Shown here one piece after another: positions 37,154 through 46,439 of a stretch of DNA of 64,000 nucleotides. Both the position numbers and the translations under genes were made by a program. This DNA comes from Ruminiclostridium cellobioparum subsp. termitidis CT1112 (GTDB lineage: Bacteria; Bacillota; Clostridia; Acetivibrionales; DSM-1351): NCBI RefSeq assembly GCF_000350485.1, contig NZ_AORV01000066.1, forward strand, positions 1 to 64,000, in the 5' to 3' direction. Position 1 is the first letter of the stretch. Every line of letters begins with the position of its first letter. A model generated the notes under the pieces. It searched no databases, was not told where the DNA came from, and saw only the letters and a program-made list of their open reading frames with translations.

Positions 37154-37424
37154 ATTAACCTCCATGAGCCGCTTAGCGGCCACAAAACTGTAATGAAATC
37201 TCTCTCCCTCATCCGCTATAAGGCGAATAAAGGAGGTTAATTGGCCATGTGCGCTTTCAAAGTATTTGATAAATACTTTGAATATTTCGCACGGCCATAA
37301 ATTCATAGGTTAGCTTGGAAGACGAACGCAAGTGAAGTCTTTCAAGCTAACCTCCTAGCCATGTAATGGCTTTGAGCCGCAATAGCGGCCACAAAATGTA
37401 ATGAAAATTTTGCATAATCCATTT
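37154..37424 (-). repeat. Repeat- and hairpin-rich 271-bp intergenic element
   Basis: Two 34-bp near-identical direct repeats (37165-37198 and 37373-37406; each contains a GCCGC...GCGGC hairpin) bracket 174 bp. Inside are a perfect 12-bp hairpin (37256-37282) nested in outer complementary arms (37243-37253 with 37288-37296), an 11-bp hairpin with a second inner stem (37307-37353), and a small AGCCAT/ATGGCT stem (37357-37371). It interrupts an otherwise tightly packed operon. No protein is encoded. Confidence 0.7.
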
Positions 37425-38168
37425 TTAAGTCAACTGCTCCACCCGCTCCTTAATTGCGGCAAAATCCACATCGGTATTGAAACATGGACCATTTGGCTGT
37501 TTATTGGTAATCCCTATGACAGGGATCACTTTAACATCCGATATCCCGCTCATCAGATCCCTTTCGCAGGCAACCGATATAATGAGTTTTGGATTGTTTT
37601 GCCTGATTATTTTCCGCGCAACAGTTCCACCTGTTGCTATAAATATACCTATATTCTTTTCCGAAGCGTAGTCCAACAGCTGGCCGATTTTACATTTTCC
37701 GCATCTCCGGCAGACCTGGGGATTATTGGTCACCTTTAAGCCGCATTCACTGTTTTGAAGGCAGTGGGGCAAAAGCAGCATAACATCCTGAGGCCTGTAT
37801 TTCTTATTATCAGATTCTACAACGATATTATTCAACTCTATATAAAATAGTCTTATACTCTTTTTTAACGTTTGGTTTGCCCTGGCAAATAAAAGTGCCA
37901 GCGGCAGCATTATCTGCATACCGGCTTTTGTCAGCATTAACATGACCAAACGGGCTTTTTTGTTTCTGTAGGTGGAGACAATTGCAAGACTCACAAGTAA
38001 TAACAAAAGCAAGCTCAGGCCCATAGCTGCTATAATAGACATTAAAATAATATTATAGGCCTTTAAGGTGGCATGGGCATAAGCGACACTGAAAACTGCC
38101 AGCAGTGAAATAAAAACAGTAAATATTATTGTTGATGTTCTTACAAATACTTTTATATTATTTTCCAA
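37425..38168 (-). CDS. DUF116 family membrane protein with Cys cluster
   Basis: This protein of about 247 residues has two N-terminal membrane helices and a cytosolic domain with a cysteine cluster: LPHCLQNSECGLK and CRRCGKCKIGQL. An ATGGTVARKII stretch and a final GPCFN follow. That fits DUF116, whose genes cluster with fmt and def in Clostridia; the Cys pattern suggests a metal or Fe-S site, but function is unknown. Start is uncertain: TTG 38168 has AGGTG 5-6 nt upstream, GTG 38177 and ATG 38216 are alternatives with more fmt overlap and weaker sites. Confidence 0.8.
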   Translation of the reverse strand: MENNIKVFVRTSTIIFTVFISLLAVFSVAYAHATLKAYNIILMSIIAAMGLSLLLLLLVSLAIVSTYRNKKARLVMLMLTKAGMQIMLPLALLFARANQTLKKSIRLFYIELNNIVVESDNKKYRPQDVMLLLPHCLQNSECGLKVTNNPQVCRRCGKCKIGQLLDYASEKNIGIFIATGGTVARKIIRQNNPKLIISVACERDLMSGISDVKVIPVIGITNKQPNGPCFNTDVDFAAIKERVEQLT

Positions 38169-39096
38169 GTGTTTCACCTGTATTAATCTGATGGCCTCTA
38201 ATGTAATCACGGACACTCATCCTTTTTGAAGAGTCAAACTGAACCTCCCTGATCAATAGATTTTCATCAGAGCATTTTACCAAAATACCTTCATCATCCA
38301 CTTTAAGGATTTCTCCGTTGCTGCGGCTGCTATCTGCGGCTTCCGGCACAAGAGAGGTTTTCCATACTCTCATTCTGCCGCCCCCAATAAAGGTATATGC
38401 TCCGGGCCACGGATCGGTTCCCCTGACCAGGTCGTGTATTTTCCGGGCCGTTTTGTTCCAGTCTATCAAGCCCAGCTCCTTGTTCATCATAGGAGCATAT
38501 GTGGAAGCATTGTCTTCCTGGGGTATTCTTTCAAGCGTACCTTTCCTGAGCTCAAGCAGGGTTTCCTTTAAAACCTCCGCTCCAAGCACAGCCATTTTAT
38601 CATGCAATTCTCCTACGGTGGTATCAGGCCCGATGGCAAGCTCCTTTTTCAAAAGCATATCTCCGGTATCAAGCCCCACGTCGGTGAACATGGTTGTAAT
38701 ACCCGTTTTACTCTCTCCGTTTATAACTGCCCAATTGATGGGAGCAGCCCCCCTGTATGCCGGTAAAAGTGAACCATGCACATTTATACAGCCGTGCACA
38801 GGTACGTCAAGCAGATCTTTTGAAAGAATCTTTCCGTAGGCGGCAGTTATGAGCAAGTCAGGTTTCAGAGCTCTGATCTGTTCAATGAATTCCGGGGTTT
38901 TTATCTTTTCGGGCTGCAAAACCTCTATGCCGTGTTTTAATGCAAATTCCTTTACCGGAGGAGCCGCCATCCTGTTGCCCCTGCCCTTTGGCTTATCAGG
39001 CTGCGTGACTGCAGCAGCAACGTCGTAACCTTCGTTAACCAGCATTTCAAGACTTGGTACCGCAAAATCAGGAGTACCCATAAAAACTATCCTCAA
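38158..39096 (-). CDS. fmt: Methionyl-tRNA formyltransferase
   Basis: The 312-residue enzyme formylates initiator Met-tRNA with 10-formyl-THF. The N-terminal domain shows FMGTPDFAVPSLEML, the flexible loop TQPDKPKGRG, the catalytic stretch HGSLLPAYRGAAPINWA and FTDVGLDTGDML. A C-terminal OB fold binds tRNA. It follows def by 14 nt and overlaps the DUF116 gene. Confidence 0.97.
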   Translation of the reverse strand: MRIVFMGTPDFAVPSLEMLVNEGYDVAAAVTQPDKPKGRGNRMAAPPVKEFALKHGIEVLQPEKIKTPEFIEQIRALKPDLLITAAYGKILSKDLLDVPVHGCINVHGSLLPAYRGAAPINWAVINGESKTGITTMFTDVGLDTGDMLLKKELAIGPDTTVGELHDKMAVLGAEVLKETLLELRKGTLERIPQEDNASTYAPMMNKELGLIDWNKTARKIHDLVRGTDPWPGAYTFIGGGRMRVWKTSLVPEAADSSRSNGEILKVDDEGILVKCSDENLLIREVQFDSSKRMSVRDYIRGHQINTGETLGK

Positions 39097-39110
39097 ATGA
39101 AAACCTCCCC

Positions 39111-39587
39111 TTATTTCTGCATTTTTTCAATTTCTTCAGCGGTGAACATTTTATGAGCCTTATCTTTGTACAAAATTCCGTCCAGATGATCCAGCTCATG
39201 GCATATAGCCCTTGCAAAGAGTTCTTCGGTTTCAAGGATCACAGGTTCACCGTTTCTGTCGGTATACCTTACTTTTACATGCATGGGACGCACTACTTCA
39301 CCGGAAGTACCCGGTACGCTCAGGCAGCCCTCTATTCCATCCTGTTCTCCGTTCTGTTCAAGGATTTCCGGATTTATCATTTCAAATAGGCCGTTGCCTA
39401 TGTCTATAACTACGATGCGTTTGAGTATGCCGACCTGGGGAGCTGCAAGTCCGACTCCGTCGGCCTTATACATGGTGTCTGCCATATCGTCCAGCAAGGT
39501 TTCTATTTTCTTATCTATTACTTCAACCGGTCTGCTCTTTTTTCTGAGGACCTCGTCACCGTCTTTTCTGATTTCTCTGTATGCCAT
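39111..39587 (-). CDS. def: Peptide deformylase
   Basis: The 158-residue metalloenzyme removes the N-formyl group from nascent proteins. All three motifs are present: [18 protein letters not shown] (metal ligand Cys) and CHELDHLDG (HExxH). The ATG at 39587 ([11 protein letters not shown]) has GGAGG 5 nt upstream; an in-frame upstream start at 39602 has none. It lies between priA and fmt. Confidence 0.97.
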   Translation of the reverse strand: MAYREIRKDGDEVLRKKSRPVEVIDKKIETLLDDMADTMYKADGVGLAAPQVGILKRIVVIDIGNGLFEMINPEILEQNGEQDGIEGCLSVPGTSGEVVRPMHVKVRYTDRNGEPVILETEELFARAICHELDHLDGILYKDKAHKMFTAEEIEKMQK

Positions 39588-39723
39588 AATAACCTCCACC
39601 AATTTTATTATTTATTATTTAAATTCAAGGCTGCGTATACTCCAATTATTGCCGAAGTTTTGGTCATCTTACTATATACTATGTTTTATACCCAGGGTTT
39701 TACATAATTAACGTTTTACATAA

Positions 39724-42195
39724 TTATAGCATATTGTAAGGATTTATATCCATGCTCATGGACATGTCCTCATCCTTGATTTTTTTCCATACCTTGTCAG
39801 ACACCAGCGTTAACCGTTCAATAAGCTTCTCCCGGTCTCCGGCCTTTATTACAATTCTCCAGCGGTATTTTCCCGCCAGCTTTGGTATGGGGCATCTTGA
39901 CGGCCCGAGTACCGTAAAGTCTGGCAATGCGTCTTCGGACAGTTCAGGCCCGATATCTTTGGCTGTTTCAAAAACCCTTCTGTCTTTCCTGCCGCTGAAG
40001 GTAATCACGGCAATATTGTTAAAGGGCGGATACCCCAGTCTCTCTCTGATCAGAATCTCCTGATTGTAAAAACCTGTGAAGTCCTGACGGCAGGCGGCCA
40101 GTATACTGTATTCATCAGTATTGTAGGTCTGTACTATAACCCTTCCGGCTTTTTCTCCCCTTCCGGCCCTGCCCGCAACCTGGGTCAGCAGCTGAAAGGT
40201 TCTCTCATTGGCTCTGAAATCCCCTGTATTCAGCATACTGTCGGCGGCCAGAACCCCAACCAGTGTCACATTGAGAAAATCATGCCCTTTGGCTATCATC
40301 TGGGTCCCCACCATAATGTTTATATTTTCATTTTTAAACCGGCTCAATATTTCTTCATGGGCATTCTTATAGCCCACCGTATCAATGTCCATTCTTATAA
40401 CCGAGCTTTCGGGAAGTCTGTTCCTTATCTCCTCCTCGATCTTCTGGGTTCCGACGCCGAAGTGCCTTATATGCTTGCTCCCGCAGGAGGGGCACTGGGC
40501 CGGGTTTTTCACGGTGAAGCCGCAGTAATGGCAGATCAGGCGGTCGCTTTTTGCATGAAAGGTCAGCGCAATATTACACTCGGGACATTTCATAGTATAT
40601 CCACAATTACGGCATATTACAAAAGTCGAGAAGCCTCTTCTGTTAAGGAACAATATGCTTTGCTGACCGTTTGCGGCATTATTTTTCAATTCCTCCTGGA
40701 GCAGATAGCTGAAAGGTGTCTTATTGCCGTTTTCCAGCTCCAGACGCATGTCAACCATTATGACCTTTGGAAGCTCGGAGGTGTTGGGCCTGTTTTTCAT
40801 TTCAACAAGGTCAATATCACCATTTTTTGCCCTGTAATATGTATCCACCGACGGTGTGGCCGAGCCGTATACCAGCAGGGCATTATTTATAAAGCACCGC
40901 TTCCGGGCTACTTCCTTGGCATTGTATCTGGGCATTGCTTCCGACTTGTAGGAGCCCTCATGCTCCTCATCAATAATAACAAGCCCCAAATGGGTTACAG
41001 GTGCAAAAACCGCCGAACGTGCACCTACAACAACATCTACCTTTCCCTCATTTATCAGTCTCCACTGATCAAACCTCTCTCCCAGGGAAAGCCTGCTGTG
41101 CATCACTGCAACCCGTTTTCCGAACCTTGAAACAAACCTCTCAACCATCTGCGGCGTCAGAGAGATTTCAGGCACCAGAAGAATTGCTCTTTTACCCATA
41201 TCAAAGCAGTGGGAAATCAGCTGGAGATAGACCTCCGTTTTCCCGCTTCCTGTTATTCCATGGATAAGGCTTTCCTTAAAAGTGCCGGTATCCAGCTGTC
41301 CCATGAGTTTTTCCAGCGCCGCGGCCTGTTCGGCTGTGGGAGTCAGGTGTTCTGTCTTTTCATATTCCCTGTCCTTTATGGGATTTCTTTGAAGCTCTAT
41401 GGTTTTATAACATATGTACCCGTATTTGCTGAGGGTGTCGAGAACTGAGGAGGTAACCCCTGCGAACCTTTGTATGTCGGCTACCGAAACCAGTTCATTA
41501 TCCAGCAATATCTCCAGTACTCTAATATGCTGGATCCTCTTGACAGCATTATTCTCCAGCGCTTCAATTATTTCTTCACGGGTCCTGGCAAGGCTGACGC
41601 CTTTGACTGATTTGGCATTGACCTTTTGCTGATAGCATTCCTCCACTGTAACCGCACCGCACTCGAACAATTTTTGGATGCAGCCTTTAAAGCCTTTTAT
41701 TTCACACATCCCCCGCAGTTCGTCATACTCACACTCACCACCGACACAGTTCAAGTTTTCCACTATCCTGTTCAAGTCCTGTTTTTTAAAGGCTTTGAAC
41801 TCTTTGTCGGTCAATTTGACGGTTTTGACGGTTTTGACGTTGATTCCCGGGGGAAGCATGCATTTGATAACATCCGAATATGTACAGATATACTCCCGTT
41901 TCATCCATTCCAGCAGTTCAATGTTATCTCCCTTTATAAGTGAATAGGGTTCAAGGACCTGCTTGATGGGTTTATATTCAATATTTTTAGCATCATTTCT
42001 GAGAGAACCGGCATCGACAGGCTTTATCTCCAGGACAAAGCCCTCCTTGACCGTGCTGCCGCCTCCGAAGGGTACCAGGACCCTGCAGCCTGTGCATATT
42101 CTTCCGGCCAGGCCGTCGGGTATTATATATGTATATTTCTTGTCGTATGCTCTTGTAGTGTTTAGTAAAACCACTGAGGCAGTCAATACCGTCAT
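39724..42195 (-). CDS. priA: Primosomal replication restart helicase PriA
   Basis: The 823-residue superfamily-2 helicase reloads replisomes at stalled forks. An N-terminal DNA-binding domain precedes the helicase core: Walker A HGITGSGKTEVY, DEEH box, SATPS, and motif V/VI QVAGRAGR. Two four-Cys zinc-finger groups are visible (CRNCGYTMKCPEC, CHYCGF with CPSCG). Length is typical. The ATG at 42195 has GGAG 8 nt upstream; a GTG at 42204 is an alternative. It heads the def-fmt operon after about 130 nt from the next gene. Confidence 0.96.
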   Translation of the reverse strand: MTVLTASVVLLNTTRAYDKKYTYIIPDGLAGRICTGCRVLVPFGGGSTVKEGFVLEIKPVDAGSLRNDAKNIEYKPIKQVLEPYSLIKGDNIELLEWMKREYICTYSDVIKCMLPPGINVKTVKTVKLTDKEFKAFKKQDLNRIVENLNCVGGECEYDELRGMCEIKGFKGCIQKLFECGAVTVEECYQQKVNAKSVKGVSLARTREEIIEALENNAVKRIQHIRVLEILLDNELVSVADIQRFAGVTSSVLDTLSKYGYICYKTIELQRNPIKDREYEKTEHLTPTAEQAAALEKLMGQLDTGTFKESLIHGITGSGKTEVYLQLISHCFDMGKRAILLVPEISLTPQMVERFVSRFGKRVAVMHSRLSLGERFDQWRLINEGKVDVVVGARSAVFAPVTHLGLVIIDEEHEGSYKSEAMPRYNAKEVARKRCFINNALLVYGSATPSVDTYYRAKNGDIDLVEMKNRPNTSELPKVIMVDMRLELENGNKTPFSYLLQEELKNNAANGQQSILFLNRRGFSTFVICRNCGYTMKCPECNIALTFHAKSDRLICHYCGFTVKNPAQCPSCGSKHIRHFGVGTQKIEEEIRNRLPESSVIRMDIDTVGYKNAHEEILSRFKNENINIMVGTQMIAKGHDFLNVTLVGVLAADSMLNTGDFRANERTFQLLTQVAGRAGRGEKAGRVIVQTYNTDEYSILAACRQDFTGFYNQEILIRERLGYPPFNNIAVITFSGRKDRRVFETAKDIGPELSEDALPDFTVLGPSRCPIPKLAGKYRWRIVIKAGDREKLIERLTLVSDKVWKKIKDEDMSMSMDINPYNML

Positions 42196-42284
42196 TTTTT
42201 TCACTCCGAAAATATTTTCAAGTCAAATCGTGATTTATTATATCATTTTATATATTAAATTAAACAAGCCTCAGTGTAAATCCT

Positions 42285-42821
42285 TTATATATATTCGATC
42301 AGGTTAAGTTTTTTTAGTGCTTTGATCATAAAAGTACCGCAAATGCCCATAAAACTTCCCGTCAGAATTCCTGAAACCAGAAGCACAGGCAGGTATGCAG
42401 CAACGGACAGATCACTCATTACAAAGCATGCAACTGCTATCTGTCCGGTATTATGGGCAACTGCTCCCGCAATACTGATTCCCGTAAAGCTGAAGAATTT
42501 ACGGACATACTTCAACATGATCCACATAACCGCCGCACTGAGTATCCCTCCGCAAATACTGAACATGAACATTACGGGGCCTCCCATAAACAATGAGGAT
42601 ATGACACTTCTAATAAGAATAATCAATATTGCATCTGAAAAGCTGAAGAATACCAGACTGACAATTGTAACAATACCGGCAAGGCCCGGCTTGATCCCCG
42701 GAACTCCGGCAGGAACAGGCAGCTGTGTCTCTATAACCGACAACAGAACAGACTGGGCCGCCAACAAGGATAAATAAATTATTTTCTTTATATCGATGTT
42801 TCCTTTTAGATACATTTTCAT
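42285..42821 (-). CDS. Gx transporter family membrane protein (heptaprenyl diphosphate synthase component I-like)
   Basis: The 178-residue protein has about five membrane helices and the small-residue-rich pattern of the Gx-transporter/HepS-like family (LPVPAGVPGIKPGLAGIV, MGGPVMFMFSICGG). Proteins of this family are often encoded beside NusG-domain-II proteins and quinone or flavin genes and are proposed ECF-type small-molecule transporters. The start overlaps the NusG-II gene's stop (ATGA). Confidence 0.82.
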   Translation of the reverse strand: MKMYLKGNIDIKKIIYLSLLAAQSVLLSVIETQLPVPAGVPGIKPGLAGIVTIVSLVFFSFSDAILIILIRSVISSLFMGGPVMFMFSICGGILSAAVMWIMLKYVRKFFSFTGISIAGAVAHNTGQIAVACFVMSDLSVAAYLPVLLVSGILTGSFMGICGTFMIKALKKLNLIEYI

Positions 42822-43231
42822 CTTGCTGCACCGTCCAAAGACTTATCATTATTTCCAACTATTTTTATCAGAGTTCTGTTCGGAAGACAAACGGCTATCT
42901 GTCCGGGCTTGTCTATCCATCCCGTTTTTACGCAAAGCCTGTCGGGACAGTCGGCCGACATGAAACAGATTTTTTTCTGATCTGCAACGATAAATTCATC
43001 ATATTGTCCGGAAACTTTTATGACTTCTCTTTTTTTCAGCTTTGTCAGGTTTATGCTTTTTATGACTTCATCATCCTGCTTTATGATTGCATAAACCTCC
43101 TCCTTACCGGGATTGCCTGCATTATTCCAGCTTGCCAGGCTGTCGGAATTGTTCCCGCCGCCGATTATGACCGACAGGCATATTCCAAATACAATCAACA
43201 GAACTAATATAACATCTCCCTTTTTCAACAT
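42818..43231 (-). CDS. NusG domain II-containing membrane-anchored protein
   Basis: The 137-residue protein has one N-terminal helix (VILVLLIVFGICLSVII) and an extracytoplasmic NusG-II beta domain with the paired-Cys stretch CFMSADCPDRLCVKTGWI and a final CLPNRTLIKI. The Cys residues may form a disulfide or bind a cofactor. Function is not established. The start at 43231 (MLKKGDVI) has GGTGG 8 nt upstream; a TTG at 43273 is possible. Confidence 0.82.
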   Translation of the reverse strand: MLKKGDVILVLLIVFGICLSVIIGGGNNSDSLASWNNAGNPGKEEVYAIIKQDDEVIKSINLTKLKKREVIKVSGQYDEFIVADQKKICFMSADCPDRLCVKTGWIDKPGQIAVCLPNRTLIKIVGNNDKSLDGAAR

Positions 43232-43437
43232 AGGTATATCCACCGCTTTCTTTTTTGAAATAATCCTGTTCAATCCATATACCTGTGATTTTGTTTGAAT
43301 ACAATTCCACTAATTAATACATCCTATATATAAGTTCATTACATTGAATAATTTTTCCCTTGAATTGCTATTTTTATAACTTTACCGGAAAAGACAATTT
43401 GAAATAAAATCACTCCAGAAAGGCTGCTGATACTCTT

Positions 43438-45193
43438 ATGTCGAGAAATATCATTATTGCCGGTGCGGGCTATGCAGGCATTGAAACCGCGCTGTACCTG
43501 ACAAAAGAAAAAAAAGAAAGATGATGATATCAGAATAACCATAATAGATAAAAACTCATACCATACCCTGTTGACCGAGCTTCACGAGGTGGCGGGAAAC
43601 AGGATTGCCGAAGACGGCGTCACAGTCCCCTTAAGGGACATCTTTCACTATACCGATGTTCACATAATAAAGGATGAAATAGTTGGTTTTGATTTCAAAA
43701 ACAACACTGTAAGCTCTGAAGACAGGCAATATAAATATGACTATCTGGTGCTGGCCTTTGGCAGTGAACCAAACTATTACGGCATTCCTGGAATGAAGGA
43801 AAACTGTTTCCCCCTCTGGTCCTATAAGGATGCTGTCGCGGTAAGGGAACAGATATATGACTGCTTTATAAGAGCCGCCCAGGAGGAGGATAAAGACAGG
43901 AGAAGTGCCCTCCTGACTTTCGTTGTAGGCGGCGGAGGCTTTACAGGAGTGGAAATGATTGGAGAGCTGGGCATGTGGGTTAGAAAGCTCTGCACCCAGT
44001 TCCACATTGACCGCAATGAGGTTCAGTTGTATTTAATTGAAGCATTGTCTAAAATACTGAATATACTTAAGGATAAAAATATAGACGCCTCCATGAGATA
44101 CCTTACAGACAAACTGAAGGTCAACGTTTTGCTGGAGAGTGCCATAACAAAGCTGGAGCCTGACAGGGTGGAACTCAAGGACGGAAGGGTTATCAATACA
44201 CGCACTCTTATCTGGACAGCCGGGATCAAAGCCTCTTCGCTGACCGCCAGCATTGACCTTGAAAAGAACCGCACCTCCAGGCTGGTAGTCGATGAATACA
44301 CAAAAACCACCTTGCAGAATGTTTATGCCATAGGCGATGTCAGCGCTTTTACCTATGAGGATAAAGTACTTCCCCCTCTTGTAGAATCGGCAGTGCAGAC
44401 CGGAAAAAATGCCGGAAAAAATATTCTGGCAGACATCAGAAACAAAGATAAAACCAGGCTGGAGCCAAAGCTCCACGGGGTTATGGTGTCAATAGGAAGC
44501 AATTTTGCCGTCAGCGAGATAATGGGTAAAATATTCCCCATATGGCTTTCAATAGTCATGAAATATATGGTTAACATTCATTATTTATTTGGAATCGGAG
44601 GCTTTGAGCTGGTATTCAAATATCTCAGCCATGAACTGCTGCACAAAAGGCACAGGCTCAATTTCCTGGAATATCACTACACCTTCCGGACACTTGCCTT
44701 CTGGCTGGTGCCCCTGCGGCTGTTTCTGGGATATACCTGGTTCATGGAGGGCTACAATAAGATAAATGAAGGCTGGCTGGCAAAGCCCATGCTGGCCGGT
44801 CTGCCTGTTGACGCAGCCTCCAGTGCTTCGGTGACCGAGACTGGCGAAAAGGTGTTCAGTATAATTTCCCCTCATACTCCCGGCTGGTATGCCTGGATAG
44901 CAAACAACCTGGTAATCCCCAATGCGCTGCTTTTTCAAGTAATGATCGTATTGGCTGAAATAGCTCTGGGACTTGCTTTTTTCTCAGGAACCTTCACTTT
45001 CCTGGCAGCGCTGGCGGCGTTGGCCCTAAATGTGAACTTTCTGCTCTCCACCGGCTTGTATGAAACCAGCTGGTGGCTGATACCTGCTGAAATAGCCATG
45101 CTGGCAGGAGCCGGCAGAGCTTTCGGCCTGGATGCCCACCTGATGCCCTTTCTGATGAAAGGCTGGAGATATCTTGTCAGACGGAGCTCATAA
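43438..45193 (+). CDS. NDH-2-type NADH dehydrogenase fused to a DoxX-like domain (frameshift near N-terminus)
   Basis: From ATG 43438 the protein reads MSRNIIIAGAGYAGIETALYL, the FAD Rossmann start, then meets TGA at 43522 after an A8 run (43508-43515). In the next frame it continues DDDIRITIIDKNSYHTLL and stays open to 45193. One fewer A would join them. The main part has YDYLVLAFGSEPNYYGIPG, the NADH motif VVGGGGFTGVEMIGEL and NVYAIGDVSAF. From about 44660 onward a DoxX-like four-helix membrane domain is fused (LVPLRLFLGYTWFMEGYNKI). It would oxidise NADH at the membrane, passing electrons to quinone or another acceptor. The only sizeable plus-strand gene in the right half. Confidence 0.85.
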
Positions 45194-45195
45194 CA

Positions 45196-45227
45196 AACAC
45201 CTCAGTTGCTGTTCCAACTGAGGTGTT
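45196..45227. terminator. Bidirectional terminator between NDH-2 and SSB-like genes
   Basis: AACACCTCAGTTG pairs perfectly with its complement (13 bp, 6-nt loop) between two convergent genes, with T-rich tails on both sides. Confidence 0.85.
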
Positions 45228-45259
45228 ATTTTATGTACAAATCTTCGATTTTTATAATC

Positions 45260-45967
45260 CTACTGCTCATTTTCTTCCTGGATGTCTTTCACTTCTTCCT
45301 TATCGTGAACTTCTTCACTAAGAACTTCTTCACTATGAGCCTCTTCGGATATTTCCATTTTTGAAACGGATACTTCATAGGCAGTCTTGGAAACAGTTTC
45401 ACCGTTTTCAAGTTTCTTTTGGTATTCTCTGCTCTGAATTCTTCCCCAAATCTTGATATTGTCCCCGATGGCGAGATTCTGGGAATACCTTGCATTTCTC
45501 CCCCATGCTATGCATGGGATATAATCCGACTTATTGTAGGGCCTGTTTACAGCTACCAGGATATCGGTAATTTCTCTTCCAAACGGAGTCATCCTGTATA
45601 TAGGATTTTTGCATATATATCCGTTTAAATATATCTGGTTTGGATTTTTTATCCGTTTTTCCTCATCTGTAAAAATCACTTCTCTGGCAAATACCGTCAG
45701 AACGAGCTTATTTGAATCACTTTTGTAACTGTTATAGGATCTGAACTGACCTTCTATTTCCAATGAAACACCAATTTGCAGTTTGTTCTTTGGCACAAGA
45801 CGTTCTGAAAATGTAACAGATATTTTATCACTGCTGTCGCTTAGCCTGGGTACCTCTAAATAAAAAGAATAAAAGCCCTCACCATATACCTCGTGGCTAT
45901 ATTCAACCTCTGATACAACTTTTCCTGAAATGGTCACTACGTTGTTTTCTATTACATTCCCGACCAT
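45260..45967 (-). CDS. Single-stranded DNA-binding-like protein with two OB folds
   Basis: The 235-residue protein has two successive OB-type domains (about 5-100 and 107-205). The second contains NGYICKNPIYRMTPFGREITDILVAVNR, the SSB signature (shown in two parts in the protein), then WGRNARYSQNLAIGDNIKIWGRI. The tail is strongly acidic and Glu-rich like SSB protein-binding tails, but lacks the DDDIPF end. It may bind ssDNA; a role distinct from the main SSB is likely. The start at 45967 has GGAGGG 3-8 nt upstream. Confidence 0.8.
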   Translation of the reverse strand: MVGNVIENNVVTISGKVVSEVEYSHEVYGEGFYSFYLEVPRLSDSSDKISVTFSERLVPKNKLQIGVSLEIEGQFRSYNSYKSDSNKLVLTVFAREVIFTDEEKRIKNPNQIYLNGYICKNPIYRMTPFGREITDILVAVNRPYNKSDYIPCIAWGRNARYSQNLAIGDNIKIWGRIQSREYQKKLENGETVSKTAYEVSVSKMEISEEAHSEEVLSEEVHDKEEVKDIQEENEQ

Positions 45968-46318
45968 TTTCCCTCCACTCCTCTCTTTTGCTGTTGTGTC
46001 TCTCTTTTGATTTATCTAATGTAATATGTATTCTATTAGTTCGTGATTTAGAATATTTTTCTAACTTATTTTTTCAACTGTAACATTAACTAAGAAAATC
46101 ACATCAAGATAAATAAGTTAAACGCACTTCCTTAAAGCAAATTACTCCATACTCCAATTATCATTCGCCGTATAGTCCAGATCTATTGCTAGTTAGAATG
46201 AAGGAACGCAGCTATGCCAAATTAATACAATCTTTTAATATTATATTACATAATTATTAAAATGGAAATCTTTTATTCTACAAAAAATTCAGTTATTTTA
46301 TATTGCTATATAACAAAA
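45968..46318. other. A/T-rich intergenic gap
   Basis: About 350 bases hold no supported gene. The right end borders a strong terminator for the carboxylase operon, so the SSB-like gene must have its own promoter here; I could not fix its -35/-10 boxes. Confidence 0.5.
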
Positions 46319-46350
46319 AACGCAGCGGCATACGAATGCCGCTGCGTTTT
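46319..46350 (-). terminator. Strong intrinsic terminator of the carboxylase operon
   Basis: AACGCAGCGGCAT and its exact complement (13 bp, 4-nt loop) are followed on the minus strand by TTTTTTGTTA, about 90 nt past the last operon gene. Confidence 0.9.
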
Positions 46351-46439
46351 TTGGCCCGCTGCTTCCTCCGGGTTTTCTTACAGCCAAAAAGTTGAAAAGC
46401 TGCTTTATTGATCATATATTATATAACACATAGAATTAA

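Noticed and set aside
37154-37306. N-terminal extension of the YugP-type protease
   Set aside because: The extra 51 residues run through the repeat element and lack homology; the GGAGG site points to 37153.
37154-37424. Possible CRISPR array
   Set aside because: Only two repeats occur, 174 bp apart, with hairpins rather than unique spacers between them; no cas genes are in the window.
40282-41130. 282-residue plus-strand frame antisense to priA
   Set aside because: The opposite strand shows all helicase and zinc motifs; this frame is an artefact.
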